Under the pieces are notes generated by a model. The model was given only the letters and a program-made list of their open reading frames with translations, had not been told where the DNA came from and made no database searches. From assembly GCA_005784505.1 (NCBI GenBank), contig VCAZ01000003.1, forward strand, positions 10,419,510-10,483,509: a DNA stretch of 64,000 nucleotides, read 5' to 3'. Each line of letters starts with the position of its first letter. Positions within the stretch are counted from its first letter, which is position 1. The DNA comes from Bagarius yarrelli. Lineage: Eukaryota; Chordata; Actinopteri; Siluriformes; Sisoridae. This document shows, piece by piece, positions 46,278 to 56,835 of the stretch. Both the position numbers and the translations under genes were made by a program.

Positions 46278-49200
46278 TATAAATATACTATATTTACATG
46301 TATGTATTATATGTCATATATATATATATATGTTTTGTATCTAGTAGAAATTAATATGTGGTGAAGTATCGTATACATTATTATAGTTTATTCTATTACT
46401 TACATTTTGACTTGCTGTCTAGCTAGCTACTGGAACCAACATGCACATTGCATTTTTTAATACAAGTTTAACTTTAAGAGGTAGGGAAAGGGGTGTTGAT
46501 TTAGATCTAAGCAGTATAGTGGCGTTTCCAGTCTTACATGGATGTGAACAGTGTTACATCCACTGTATTTTTTTAAATTAAAGAATAAAATAATTGAAAT
46601 ATTGTAAATGATTAGATAATTTTGTTTATATGTAGCATAGAATCAGTGGTTGTGTAAAAAAATAATAAAATAAGAAGAAATTGTATTGTATTGTAGAGTT
46701 TTTTGTGTAATAATGTCCAAATTAAATATATTTCTGTCTTGGTAATATTTTCTTATTACAAGTTTGTCGTTATGCTATTCGGGCCAAATGTGACATACCT
46801 TGATCCAGTCAAAATACAAGGATCTGGAAGACTTTGCTTCACAAGTAATCGTGAAATTGGTCTTACTCTCAATTTGTATTTGGCTTTCTGAATTACACTC
46901 TATGTTGTCGAGATCTGTTAGGTACAGCAAAAAAAAACAAAACAGTAAAAACAAAATTCATCTATACTTTCTTCCATTTTAATTTACAGACCATATAATA
47001 TGAATGTATGTTAATAATAAATACTCACAGTCTACAGTCAGATGCGCAGTTGCATTGAGGCTTTGTAAGAGTTGATTTGATGAGTTCCAGAGTGGCTGAC
47101 AGATCAGGTCACTCATATGCCGAGTAACGCTCTGAATTCTGAACTCTCCATCCTGACTTTCCAGTATTGATTGATTCTGTACGGAGTTATGAATCAAAAT
47201 AATGCAAGGTAGGGCAAAGTGATTCCATGTAGCAGCTGAATCTCTTGGATTGAGCATGGTAGACATGATTTCGGCAAGTAGGATGTGATCCTGGACTAAC
47301 ATCCTTCGCTGACTTAACATTTTAGTCAACCAATCATAACCATCTGATGTCACTGTAAGGATTGTGTTTTTTGTTAGGTTCATGTTTATGCTTTATGTTT
47401 TGATTTCATGTTTCATGCTCTTGTTTTGTATTTCGTGTTTATGTTTTGTTTATGTTTCATGTTTATATTATGTTTATGTTCTATATAGGTCATGTTTTAT
47501 GTTTATGTTCCATGTTCGTGTTTATGTTTATGTTCACGTCTATCTTGTTTCAAGTTTATGTTTCTCGTTTCATGTTTTATCTTCTGATCTTGTCTCTAGT
47601 TTTAGTTTATATTATGTTTTTGAGTTGTTCATGTTTCTGTCTTTTGTTTACTTCCTGTCTTGTCCTGTGTCACGTGATCTTTGTTCCTCATGTGATCCCC
47701 TCGTCTATGTGTTGTGTTTCTATTAGTCAGGCTTCTGTATTTATAGCCCTTGTTCTTTCCTTTGTCTTTGTCGAGGATTTTGGTTGTGTCCCTGTACTGC
47801 TGTCATGAGTTTATGTCAAGTTAAGTTTGTTGTAGTCAAGTTTATGTTCCTTTTTTGTGCTAATGTTCAAGATAAAATAATCTATGCTAAGATAAATCAG
47901 GCTTAGTCAGGTCACATCTAGATTAGTTTATGTTCATTGTTTTGTTCACATTGTAAATAAACTGCACCTTTGAGTTGAAACTTTACTTGCTCTCATTGGA
48001 ATCACTACAGTCATCAGTGTGACCCGCCTCAATCCCTTTTTTTCTCCACAAACAATCTGAAAAAGTCAGACTTATTGTCTAAGACTGTAAATTCATTGAT
48101 ACTAGAACAATTTACTGACAATATTTCTATAACCATAAATGTAAAATATATATATGAATTTACTTTTTATCCATTCAGTCATTTAAATACATTTTACTGC
48201 ACATACACATCATAAAATGCTCACACATTAGCTAAACCGGACATACGGGTTGTATACAATTGATTACATGTTTTTTAATTAAAAAAATTACATTTATAAT
48301 AAAAAAAATACATTTTGTTTCAAAAGGAGGGAACGTTTCAAATATGGATTGAGGTGGGTTTAGTTGACACACTGATGACATCAGATGGTTATGATTGGTT
48401 GATTATAATGTCGATTCAGGATTAACAAAAGAATGTTAATAATCCAGGATCACATCCTACTTGACAAAATCACATCTACCATTAACCACAAAGTGAATAA
48501 CTTTTCTGTGTTTTTATTAACTCACCAATGGGAATGATAAAATGTACTTGTCAGGTGGAGGATCACTGGAACATGTGACATTTACCGTAAGCCCTTCAAT
48601 TATCATTCTGTCAGTGGGCGTGACCTTCACTGAAACCTTTGGAACTGGGACACAAATATTTCTCATGTTTAGATAAAATATTTCAGTAGCAATGTATCAG
48701 AAAACATATATTTTTAAAGATTTTGGTAAGTAAGTAAGTAAATATATATATTCCATACTGTTCTATCCCAATTAAATCCATTTTTTTTTTTTACCTGTAA
48801 CTTGCACTTTTGTCAAATATTTTTTTCTGCCATCCGGAAATGAGGTGAGGTCACAACTATAGACTCCACTATCCTTTTCTGTAACCTCTTGCAGATGCAA
48901 GATGGAGCCCAGCAGGTTTCTGGTGTTTGTTTCTCTCATCGGCTCCAATATCACATTCGCATAGTAGAGAATAGGATATAAAGGATTGAACATCACTAAT
49001 CTTTGCTCTCCATGTTCATCCTGTTTATACCATTGTAACTGAATGAATTTTAAGTTTTCCTTTAACACAATGCACTGCAGACTGATGTTCTGTCCAACAA
49101 CTGCATTCACCGCCGTTTTGTGTTCCATGGAAATAGTTTGACTGAAAGTTTCTGTTGAGGGGGTTAACATTAATCAGCAATGTATCCATTAATTTAATTC

Positions 49201-49374
49201 TACAGCTGTGCCTGACGCAACACACTCAGCAATATTCAAGTATTACAGATGTTTAGATCAATTAAAGATAAGGCAAAACATGAACCTGCTGAAGGTTTGA
49301 GAATAAATCTTACCTTGAAGAACGCTTATAAAAATCAGAAAAATAGTACTTTTATTAATCATGACGGAAGCCAT
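41078..49374 (-). CDS. cd96: CD96 (TACTILE)-like Ig-superfamily receptor (9 coding exons)
   Basis: Exons are 49374-49314, 49151-48795, 48644-48526, 47176-47029, 46914-46799, 43614-43461, 42068-41691, 41343-41247 and 41165-41078. All are GT-AG and in phase, giving 1518 nt and 505 residues. Order: signal peptide (1-20), V-type Ig domain to ~139 (SLQC, LQWYKQ, DSGVYSC, then FPDG as in the CD226/TIGIT/CD96 family), a C2 domain (140-228) and a third Ig-like domain (229-~318), each split by an intron, a Ser/Thr-rich stalk (~319-444), a membrane helix (about 450-468; FIIIPFLLMLVLIGFLY) and a short tail. The tail MPPPFKPPPPPVKY is nearly that of mammalian CD96, which identifies the gene. CD96 is a T/NK-cell receptor that binds CD155-type nectin-like ligands. 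The third domain lacks its second Cys. Human CD96 has about 570-585 residues. Confidence 0.88.
42620..42780 (-). repeat. Fragment of second SINE-like family in cd96 intron
   Basis: 'ggactgtaggaggaaaccgg', 'catgcaaactccacacagaa' and 'ggaatcgaacctgggacctt' match the head half of the 24663-25012 copy. It is in the same orientation, inside the intron before the stalk exon. Confidence 0.7.
43690..43922. repeat. Interspersed repeat with internal duplication
   Basis: 'gttaagggtcttgcttaagg', two 'ttcagatca.c' units and 'ccttaaccatttgagcaacc' recall the SINE family, with the 'gtcttcagatca' segment repeated twice. It lies in a cd96 intron. Confidence 0.5.
44684..46192 (+). mobile_element. Tc1-like transposon, about 1.5 kb, inactive, cd96 intron
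   Basis: Terminal inverted repeats begin ACTGCTCAAAAAAA at the left and match the inverted right end 'tttttttgagcagt' through the adjacent 'ataaagggaacact'. TA lies on both flanks. Plus-strand transposase remnants follow in three frames: MQLIQDGTSMRAVARRF (helix-turn-helix, from 45034), the middle part with AFAREHQDWQ and VLFTNESRF (about 45100-45490), and QDNAGPHVAG with SPDLNPIEHIWD (about 45700-45825). The first catalytic Asp of the DDE triad is replaced by Asn (TNESRF, where the family has TDESRF). Together with the frame breaks this makes it inactive. A TA microsatellite (46196-46276) abuts the right end. Confidence 0.9.
46196..46276. repeat. TA microsatellite
   Basis: About 40 TA units directly beside the right end of the Tc1-like element, with a shorter TA run at its left end. 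The element probably inserted into an existing TA tract. Confidence 0.9.
47260..48490. repeat. Inverted pair of older repeat units split by an LTR
   Basis: The unit with 'ccaatcataaccatctgatg' (47330s) and 'gtaaattcattgatac' (48080s) is interrupted by the LTR at 47354-48009. An inverted copy follows at about 48340-48490 ('catcagatggttatgattgg', 'aggatcacatcctactt'). A third, uninterrupted copy lies at about 42920-43115. All are in cd96 introns, and 47260 is about 80 bp from a coding exon. Confidence 0.7.
47354..48009 (+). mobile_element. Solo LTR-like element, 656 bp, family 1
   Basis: It starts TGTAAGG and ends CACTACA, and contains a TATTTATAG box and AATAAA near its end, as expected of an LTR. 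It is flanked by GTCAC and GTCAT, a 5-bp duplication with one change. The left third is a drifting TTTATGTTTCATG-type low-complexity run, which explains the open but meaningless frames there. No internal retroviral genes are present. Confidence 0.65.
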
Positions 49375-51314
49375 GAGTGTGATGGCGACAGTTAGTTTTT
49401 TACAACGAAATGAAATGACACATTTTACAGGAAGTGGTTGAAGGTTTTACCACTGCAGAGACAAAAAACAAACTGCATCTGCACAAATCCTCATGCAAAC
49501 AGTAACAAAGGTTATCATTGTGAGATGTTGCGTATAAGATAAGATTTTCATTATTTATACAGATTTAATGCACGGAAGGAGTGTATCATTTTTAGATTAT
49601 AGTTTTTAAATATAAAATATTCATCCTTCAGTAAGGAATATAATTTTGCTATCTGTATAGTCTGACATGTAGATTTATATTTCAATCATTTGTTGGGTTA
49701 GTGCTAGGGTCTGTGCACATCCATGACCTCCTTCCTCGTTTAATTCTGTTTTTTTGTTGAAATGACAGAAACAGGATAGGAAAATGTCTACTACTGTATT
49801 TTAAAATCTGTAAATCTAATCCCACAAAAATCTACATCATGTTTTTGTCGGGTTTAATTGCATGTTCCAATGCTCGAATACAGGTTAAAGAAAGAAGACC
49901 ATCGAATAACGACCATCGAATAACGACCATTAGAATAACGGCTAAAGATAAAACAGTATTATCACATTTGCTAAATTTAGGGATGTCAGCCATCCTATTT
50001 TTTTTTTACAGATCTATGGTGTATTTTTTGTTAAATGAGTAGATTTTATATTACAGATGTCGTGTTAACAAGTTTAATAACAGTTACAAAAACCTTATCA
50101 AACTGATAACAGTGCAGTCCAACTAAACAGATACTTCAATAGCTCTCATATGGAGGATAGATGACAGATACAATACATTATATTACTCGCCCTAACTCCT
50201 TTTAAGGTCTCTTCCAAAACAACCTGCAGCATTAGGGCACAAAATAGTGTTCTTGATTATGCACAATAATACCGTACAAAAAAAAATTATTACTAGTGAA
50301 ATCAATAACAATACTTTAACTTTATACATCTATATACTGTCAGGAGATGTTTGGCAGAGAAAAGGGAATGACAAACAACTAAAAAGTATTTAGAAAGCAG
50401 TTTCATTTACTTTACAGGCACATCACTGAGGCACAGTAAATAAATAAATGTGACAAATCCTTTGCTGCATTTTCTTAAACTCACTTTGATCAAAAGGCAA
50501 AACAAAGAATGGACTTGAATGAACTTTCTCCAACAGACACCCTTAGCCAGAACTCAGACCATGTCTCAGTTTTTAAATTTAGACTAAAAATTATTTTGTT
50601 TAATCAAGTTTTTTGTTGAAAAGCTTTTTTTTCTTCTAAATACAATTACTAAAGCATGTAAAAAGTCAATAATCAGAATATCAGAATATAATAATATGGC
50701 CTATTATTTTGAAAAGAAAATCATTTTAATTCCTCATTAACTACTCAATAATTACCCTGTAACTAAGCAGGAACTATTATTAATCTGGACCCAATATTTT
50801 AAATTGAAAAACATGTAAATTCCTTACTGGTTCTTACAGTGCACTACCGTGGGATTGCCCTGATGCTATTTTTTTGATCAGCATAGGACTAGGAACATGG
50901 TGGCTATCCAGTACCTCTCCTCTGGTCTGTAATCCTCCTAATCCACTAGGTAATGTGGCTGGATGTCTCTCTTAACAAAGTCCAAGATTTCTTTCTTTCT
51001 AAGTATTCTCAATTAATAAACTAAAAATAGCTTAAAAATAGTTCATTTAAAAGACGTCTGGGTTTTAAATTTTAAATTGCATGTTTATCTAGCCAGTAAA
51101 ATCTATTTAAAAACTCTGTTGTTGTAGCATTTCTGCTAGAAGTTGGGCAAATCAAACACTTTAAACTGAAAATTGTTAAAACAAGACGAGGCAGTTGACA
51201 AAAATTACTCTAATTCTCCATCTTCTACTTGCGTTGTTTACTTTGCAGGGAAGATGACAAACCTATACGCATTGTGGCTGGAAGCTTTTTTGGTAGGACT
51301 CTATTGTATATAGG

Positions 51315-51337
51315 TGTGTGTGTGTGTGTGTGTGTGT
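51315..51337. repeat. TG microsatellite
   Basis: About 11 TG units in the intergenic spacer. Confidence 0.85.
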
Positions 51338-51907
51338 ATGCACATCTGAGATGTGTTTTTTTATGTCTGAGTGCATGGGCAGGTGCACTATAGGGTCAAA
51401 CGTATGTGGACACCCTGTCCATATGTATTCTTCCCAAACTGTTTTTACAATGTTGGCTCAATACTGTTATTAATAATGTTTTTGTATGTTAGTTAGAATT
51501 CAATTATTCTACTTAACATCCTGGTCCTGATCTTCCACCTCGCTGCCACACTCGGACTTACCTGATAGTAACAGATGGCTGGAACATGAAAACCTGTCAA
51601 AACCTGCTTACAAAAAGACTGAAGCCCTCCTGGTGCCCAGGAAAGAAAAAAAGAGAAAAGAAAAAGACTGAAATATTGTGACGAACAGTTTATGTAACTA
51701 TGTAGTAGTTGTTAGACAGTACTGTTAACATTTGCTAATTTGAAATAGCCAAATACAATTTTAACTGAGCGCGTGGGAACAAGACTATATTATTTATTTT
51801 TCAGGACTGTTCATTGTACACAAATAAATAAGTTAGCTGAGATGCTGGTGCTTTGACATGATCATTATGTTGTCTTAAAAAGGTCAACAGACTGCTTTGC
51901 TATTTAA

Positions 51908-51909
51908 AC

Positions 51910-51942
<33 letters not shown>
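51908..51942. repeat. TTA microsatellite
   Basis: About 11 ATT/TTA units in the intergenic spacer. Confidence 0.85.
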
Positions 51943-51944
<2 letters not shown>

Positions 51945-52501
51945 AGACTCCAAATTTCGACATTCATCAAACTTGGCAAAGTTGTTTAACTTATTCAGTG
52001 TGCTATTACGAACGCTTAAACTGGCCTTTTCTCCTATTTTCAGACAGTTGTAACTCGCAGAGCTTTTAAGGGATTTTCAACAAATATATATACGTTGCTG
52101 CTCAAAAAAAATGGACACATTAAAAGTTAAAAATCAAAAATATGACTCTGCGGCTAGTCTTATTGAAAAACTCCTTTACTATGTATTCCTTTTCTCCAGT
52201 AGTAGAGATAACATGGCTCATACTGTGTTCATCAAACAAATGCAGGCATAATTCAGGGCAATTTTTGGTGCACTTTGTTTGGTTGGGTCAATTAAAAGGG
52301 AAAAAACAACCTCGTCCTGTGATCACGGAGACTATACTTCACAGATGGTATTGGACTGATGGTATTTGTCTACAACTGACTAAACATCCAAATCACTACA
52401 TGTTGTATAAGAAAAAAACACTTTAAAATCAAATATAACCATGGACTATGACTTCAGAACCATCGAAAAACACGTGGTTCTGTTCATTATTTATTAATTT
52501 G

Positions 52502-52840
52502 TGTAAGGAATCCGTCTCCCAACCACCAGAGGGCGTCGTCACCGGAGTACTCACCTTTGCATTCTACTTCCGGGGTTACTTCCTGTTTGGCGCGTTATAT
52601 AAACTAGCGCGTTGCGAACACTAACACGCTGCGAAATATTGTTTGCCCAGCAACTTACTAAGCGTTCTGTTTATGTGTTTATGGTTCATTGGATTATTGC
52701 CTGGTTTTTGACTATCGTTTTTTGGATTGTTTGCCTGTGCTCTATTGTGTATGACCTCTGCTCACGTTTAACTACTCTTCTGGATTGTTATTAAAGCCTT
52801 TCTGCTGCAACATGGATCCCCTCCCGTCTGTTCCTTTACA
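52502..52840 (+). mobile_element. Solo LTR with perfect 5-bp target duplication, family 2
   Basis: 339 bp beginning TGTAAGGA and ending CCTTTACA, flanked on both sides by ATTTG (52497-52501 and 52841-52845). A TATATAAAC box (about 52596) and an ATTAAA signal near 52791 give LTR order U3-R-U5 on the plus strand. It is more GC-rich than its surroundings. No internal genes flank it, so it is the scar left by recombination between two LTRs. Confidence 0.85.
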
Positions 52841-52845
52841 ATTTG

Positions 52846-55800
52846 GAATCATCCTGGGATTAAACTGGTCTGAAATAGTTTTCGGGCTATTAGGAAGTTT
52901 GGGAATAAACCTCATTACTTATCACTCCCAAATCCACGAATGAGCTGCATTCCAAAAAGAAGACAAAACATGACTCTGTTTGTTTTGTTACATTTTTGAG
53001 GTTCAAAGTTTAGGGCAGTATTATTACAACACAAAACTTAGAATTTAACCTCTAAAAATAAATAAATTTAAACGTGATTTGTAGTTAAATCAACATGATT
53101 TGGACTGCCCCTCTCTAGATCTTGTGACCCCCTCGAGGTAGTTTGTAGCATAGCCCATATTCACTGATATATTTGAGACTACAAGCTGACTTCTGCTGTG
53201 GCTTGATGAGATTTATGCCAATCCTTTTGAAGAAGCAGCTTATAATAGGATGTAGGTTTAAGGGCACGTGTGCAATTTTTTGGGGGGTCATAGATTGGTA
53301 CTGCCAGAAGAAGGTCCTTGCTTATGCCTCCATGCCGAGTCAGACCAATCAATTTTGCAACTTGTTATGGGTCCCAAGGTGCTGAGCAAAAGGAGCGGAA
53401 CTGACACACACTCTGACTAGCTGCCTGAGTTCATGCTGCCAGACGTGTCTCTGCTGTCTCAAACAATGATGCTAAACCTGTGCTGTCAGTTTAGCAATCG
53501 GGCGGTTGGCGTGTGAGAAGCATGTGAAAGATTGTGTTTTAAGGCAGTACTGTTTGCTTTGTAGTTACAAAATGTAGCCATTAAATAGGTTATTAGAGAG
53601 AAGATTTTATAAGAACCCTTATACTTTTCAAGCTATCTAAAATATTGGAACATATTTTTTTTGGCCTTTTTATATTAATAGTTTGAACAATTGATATCTC
53701 TGAATGTCTAAGTCCTGGGTATTGTCTGTGAAGTGTGCAATTGTTTTGAAAAAGAATAAACATACATAAAAATTAAAGGCTGTTTTCCAGAAAACCAATC
53801 CAATCTATTGCACATGCATTGGACATAGACAGTACAACAAGTTCTTGTGCTATAAAACAAAATAAATATAAAAATAGTGTGCTTAGTCAACTTTTGTACC
53901 ATTATTTGGCTGTACATGCTGTGTTTCAATCGAGGGGCTGCTTTATTGATTTTTTATCATTCATCCGCCTCTACTGGCAAGTTAGACAGCGATTCCTCCC
54001 TTCATGTTCCTTTGTTAAAAGAAATGAATAGATACTAAGATGCAGTTAATGACATTAATTAAAAACCGTTGCTTACCATACAAAATTTTTGTATAGTAGA
54101 AAAGTAGACTTAGAGCACGAGATTAGAATCAAACAAATCACTTTAGTCCAGAAGATAGACCAAAATAGTTCAGTTTAGTGAACTTAAAGTCTTAGAAACA
54201 AACAGAAGAGAACACAGGATTACCCAGAACACAGAGGATTTACGGAGTATCTTTCTTGGAATACCGTCTGGACGTCTCAGGGGAAATGTGGAAGCCTGAG
54301 GATCTTTGGAAGTCGCCAACAGAAATCGCTAGGAGATCAAGGAGTCATGAGGTAAACTCCTACTTTTATTGTTAAGACCAGACAGTGTACAGAGGGGAGT
54401 GAGTGGCATAAATAGGGTGAGTGTGTGTTTAGGTGCAGTTGTGTGATCAAAATTCTGGGGAAAGTGAGCGGTGAAGTAAGGAGGAGCCTGGCGTGTCTGT
54501 AATACCTATAATAGCACAAATTATTTCAGGAATAATTTCAGAATAATATAGTATGAAAAGGTTATTGTGATATAAGATTTATTGTAGACATTCTCCAAGA
54601 CCACTTCAGAACATTTACTGTAATGAAAAATAGCAAACGTTGCTGATTTTTGTACTCTCTGGTTTTTTATATAACGTGGAAATATCTGCATAACCAAATG
54701 CCTCCTAATTATCAGACAGTGGTAATATGAACTGTTTATTTAATATGAAAGCACTTACTTGATAAGATAAGATAAGATAAGATAAGATAAGATAAGATAA
54801 GATAAGATAAGATAAGATTATCTTTATTGATCCCACAGTGGGGAAATTAAATTGTTACGGTGGCTCAGATACAAAAACAGTTATGTGCAAAGTAGGAAAA
54901 CAGAAAAAATCCGCAATAGAAAAGTACAAATAGTGAAAGTAAAAACAATTTACGATACAATTTACAGTTATGTGCATCTGTTGACTTTTCTTTTTTCAGG
55001 AAATTATTTATTACTTTACATTACAATATTGACCAGGATGTCCAAAAGAGAGCATCCAGATAAGTAAGTTGAGCTTTAATCAAAAATATGAAGACATGCC
55101 TTTAGACAGAAACTGGAGGTCTTAAATACTAAAAAAGGAGGACATTGCTATGAGAAAAATTGTCAAGGTCAAATTTTTGACCTTTGCTTCCTCCAGTGGT
55201 TCGAACGGGGGAGCTGCAGAGTCTTTCCAGACCCAACAGCATGTCCCACAAAGGGAACCACAGTTGCAGAGCAGGTTTAAACCTCTTTGCACCATAAAGG
55301 ATGCGAGTGACTGGTGGTCCCCTTACCACTGAGAAACCACGCCTAAAGGCACAGTAGGCTATTATAACCCTGCAGAGAAGTGCTTCTGCAGAAACACCAG
55401 GACTATTTCCACAGGGCAGTTGACTGGGTTTTGTTGTCTAACTCTGCACCAGGAAATAAATAAAGAAGCTATTCAGATGGGACCTCAGCCAAGTCTAGGT
55501 AGCTATGTCCTGCCCACAAAGAGAATGTTGTACAGACTCACGTTGGCACTCTTCCTTTGGTCTTGAACCCTGCCTCAGCCGGAAGCCTGCTCTCAGACTG
55601 GTCATCCCTAGTCGCCTGCCATACGTGTAGGGTAGCACTTGCCTGGGGTTCGCCTTAGGGTCATAGCTTGCCACCACAGGCATAGGGTAGGCCCTCTTGT
55701 AAGTCATTGGGAACCTTGTAGGCAAAGGACCCCAGTTAAACAAGCGGCAGAGGTAAGCTCCATAACTGAAGTGAATAACCCTTCAGGGATACCCCCTTCT

Positions 55801-56835
55801 TTTCCCAACATCACTGCAAGACTGCCCGACACAGTGGGGAACCAAAAAGGAAGTGGTTTAATTCTTCCTGTTGGAGATGGAGTGACGATTGGGCCAAATA
55901 AAAATTACATTCATATTTTGAAGAGAAAAATTAAGTAAACACATTTCTAAAAACATTTGTGAAACTAATATATAGATAGACAGAAAGACAGACAGATAGA
56001 TTTTTTAACTTTATTTATATATGGATAGACAGATATTTTTTTAAATTTTTTTTAGTGGAATGAGTCAGATTTTTTCTGACACGGGATGATGGATTTTTTA
56101 AGGAACACCGGCCACATTACGGTCACTGCTTCTGTTGCCTCTAACAGGATTTTTTTAAAGGCACCAAAAATCAATGCATTGCATTGCAAATATTTTCACA
56201 ATTTACAAATTGCATGACCATCTGTATCAGCTTCTCTGTAATCCTTAACAGACCAGCAAGCCGCCTAGCCTCACTGCGCCGTTACTTACAGACAATCAAA
56301 AACGAAAAACTGTTTGGCTTTGCATTGTGATTGGTCTGGGCTTTCTACACCCCTTCCTCAAACTTCTTAACAGAGAGCCCACCTTAGACTGCATATATCA
56401 AATCATAAACCGTACCAAAAAAAATGTATTTGTATACTGCTGTCTTCAGCAAATTTTGATTGGGTGGGCAAGACAGATTTTTGCCTATGCCTAAAACCGG
56501 CCCTGGAGACCTTTTTACTCATCAGTAAAGGTCTAAACATTTTATCTACTGCTATAAAGGATCTAATCTAATCACTTCTGCATTTTGATATATTGATTTG
56601 TGTTAAAACTAAAGCAAAATCTGTTTCTGTCAGAATGAGATGCATTGTTTGTTTAACACCAAGCATATCTGCAGACTCTGTTGATTTTCTCCTTGATTTC
56701 TTTAACTCAAAAGTAAAAGTGTTATTGATGATATTTCTCCTGTAAAATTCAATAAGAATAATGGCAGACAAAAAACACATAAGTAAAAAAACTCAACAGC
56801 AGTACAAAGTATGAAAAGACAAGGCAGGAAAGCTG
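52846..56835. other. Repeat-rich spacer, no gene recognised
   Basis: It holds a GATAA microsatellite (54763-54818) followed by the interspersed repeat matching 5415-5600 (to about 54965), and a less AT-rich block at about 55070-55860 of unknown origin. That block has a TATTATAA box and AATAAA near 55455 and may be a decayed LTR element. The open frames in it (55129-55743) match nothing I recognise. Confidence 0.4.
54763..54965 (+). repeat. GATAA microsatellite plus interspersed repeat
   Basis: Eleven or more GATAA units run straight into 'ttgatcccacagtggggaaa' and 'acggtggctcagatac', as in the copy at 5415-5600. Confidence 0.8.

Larger units (their letters stand above)
49375..52501. other. 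Upstream flank of cd96 and spacer
   Basis: The cd96 promoter must lie just above 49374, but no TATA-type element stands out. The rest is AT-rich with a TG microsatellite (51315-51337) and a TTA run (51908-51942). No gene is seen. Confidence 0.45.

Noticed and set aside
47364..47808. Two overlapping 120-codon frames rich in Phe, Met, Tyr and Cys
   Set aside because: They come from TTTATGTTT-type low-complexity DNA inside the LTR-like element; no domain or splice context.
52090..52440. Tc1-like end 'gctgctcaaaaaaaatgg' and a 94-codon frame
   Set aside because: It resembles the left end of the 44684 element for about 15 bases only. No partner end or transposase motif was found.
54763..54818. 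Regular repeat that could suggest a CRISPR-like array
   Set aside because: It is a plain 5-bp GATAA microsatellite with no spacers; the genome is eukaryotic.
55129..55938. Cluster of open frames in a less AT-rich block
   Set aside because: No recognisable motifs in any frame. TATA- and poly-A-like signals suggest a decayed LTR element, but the ends could not be defined, so no gene or element is claimed.
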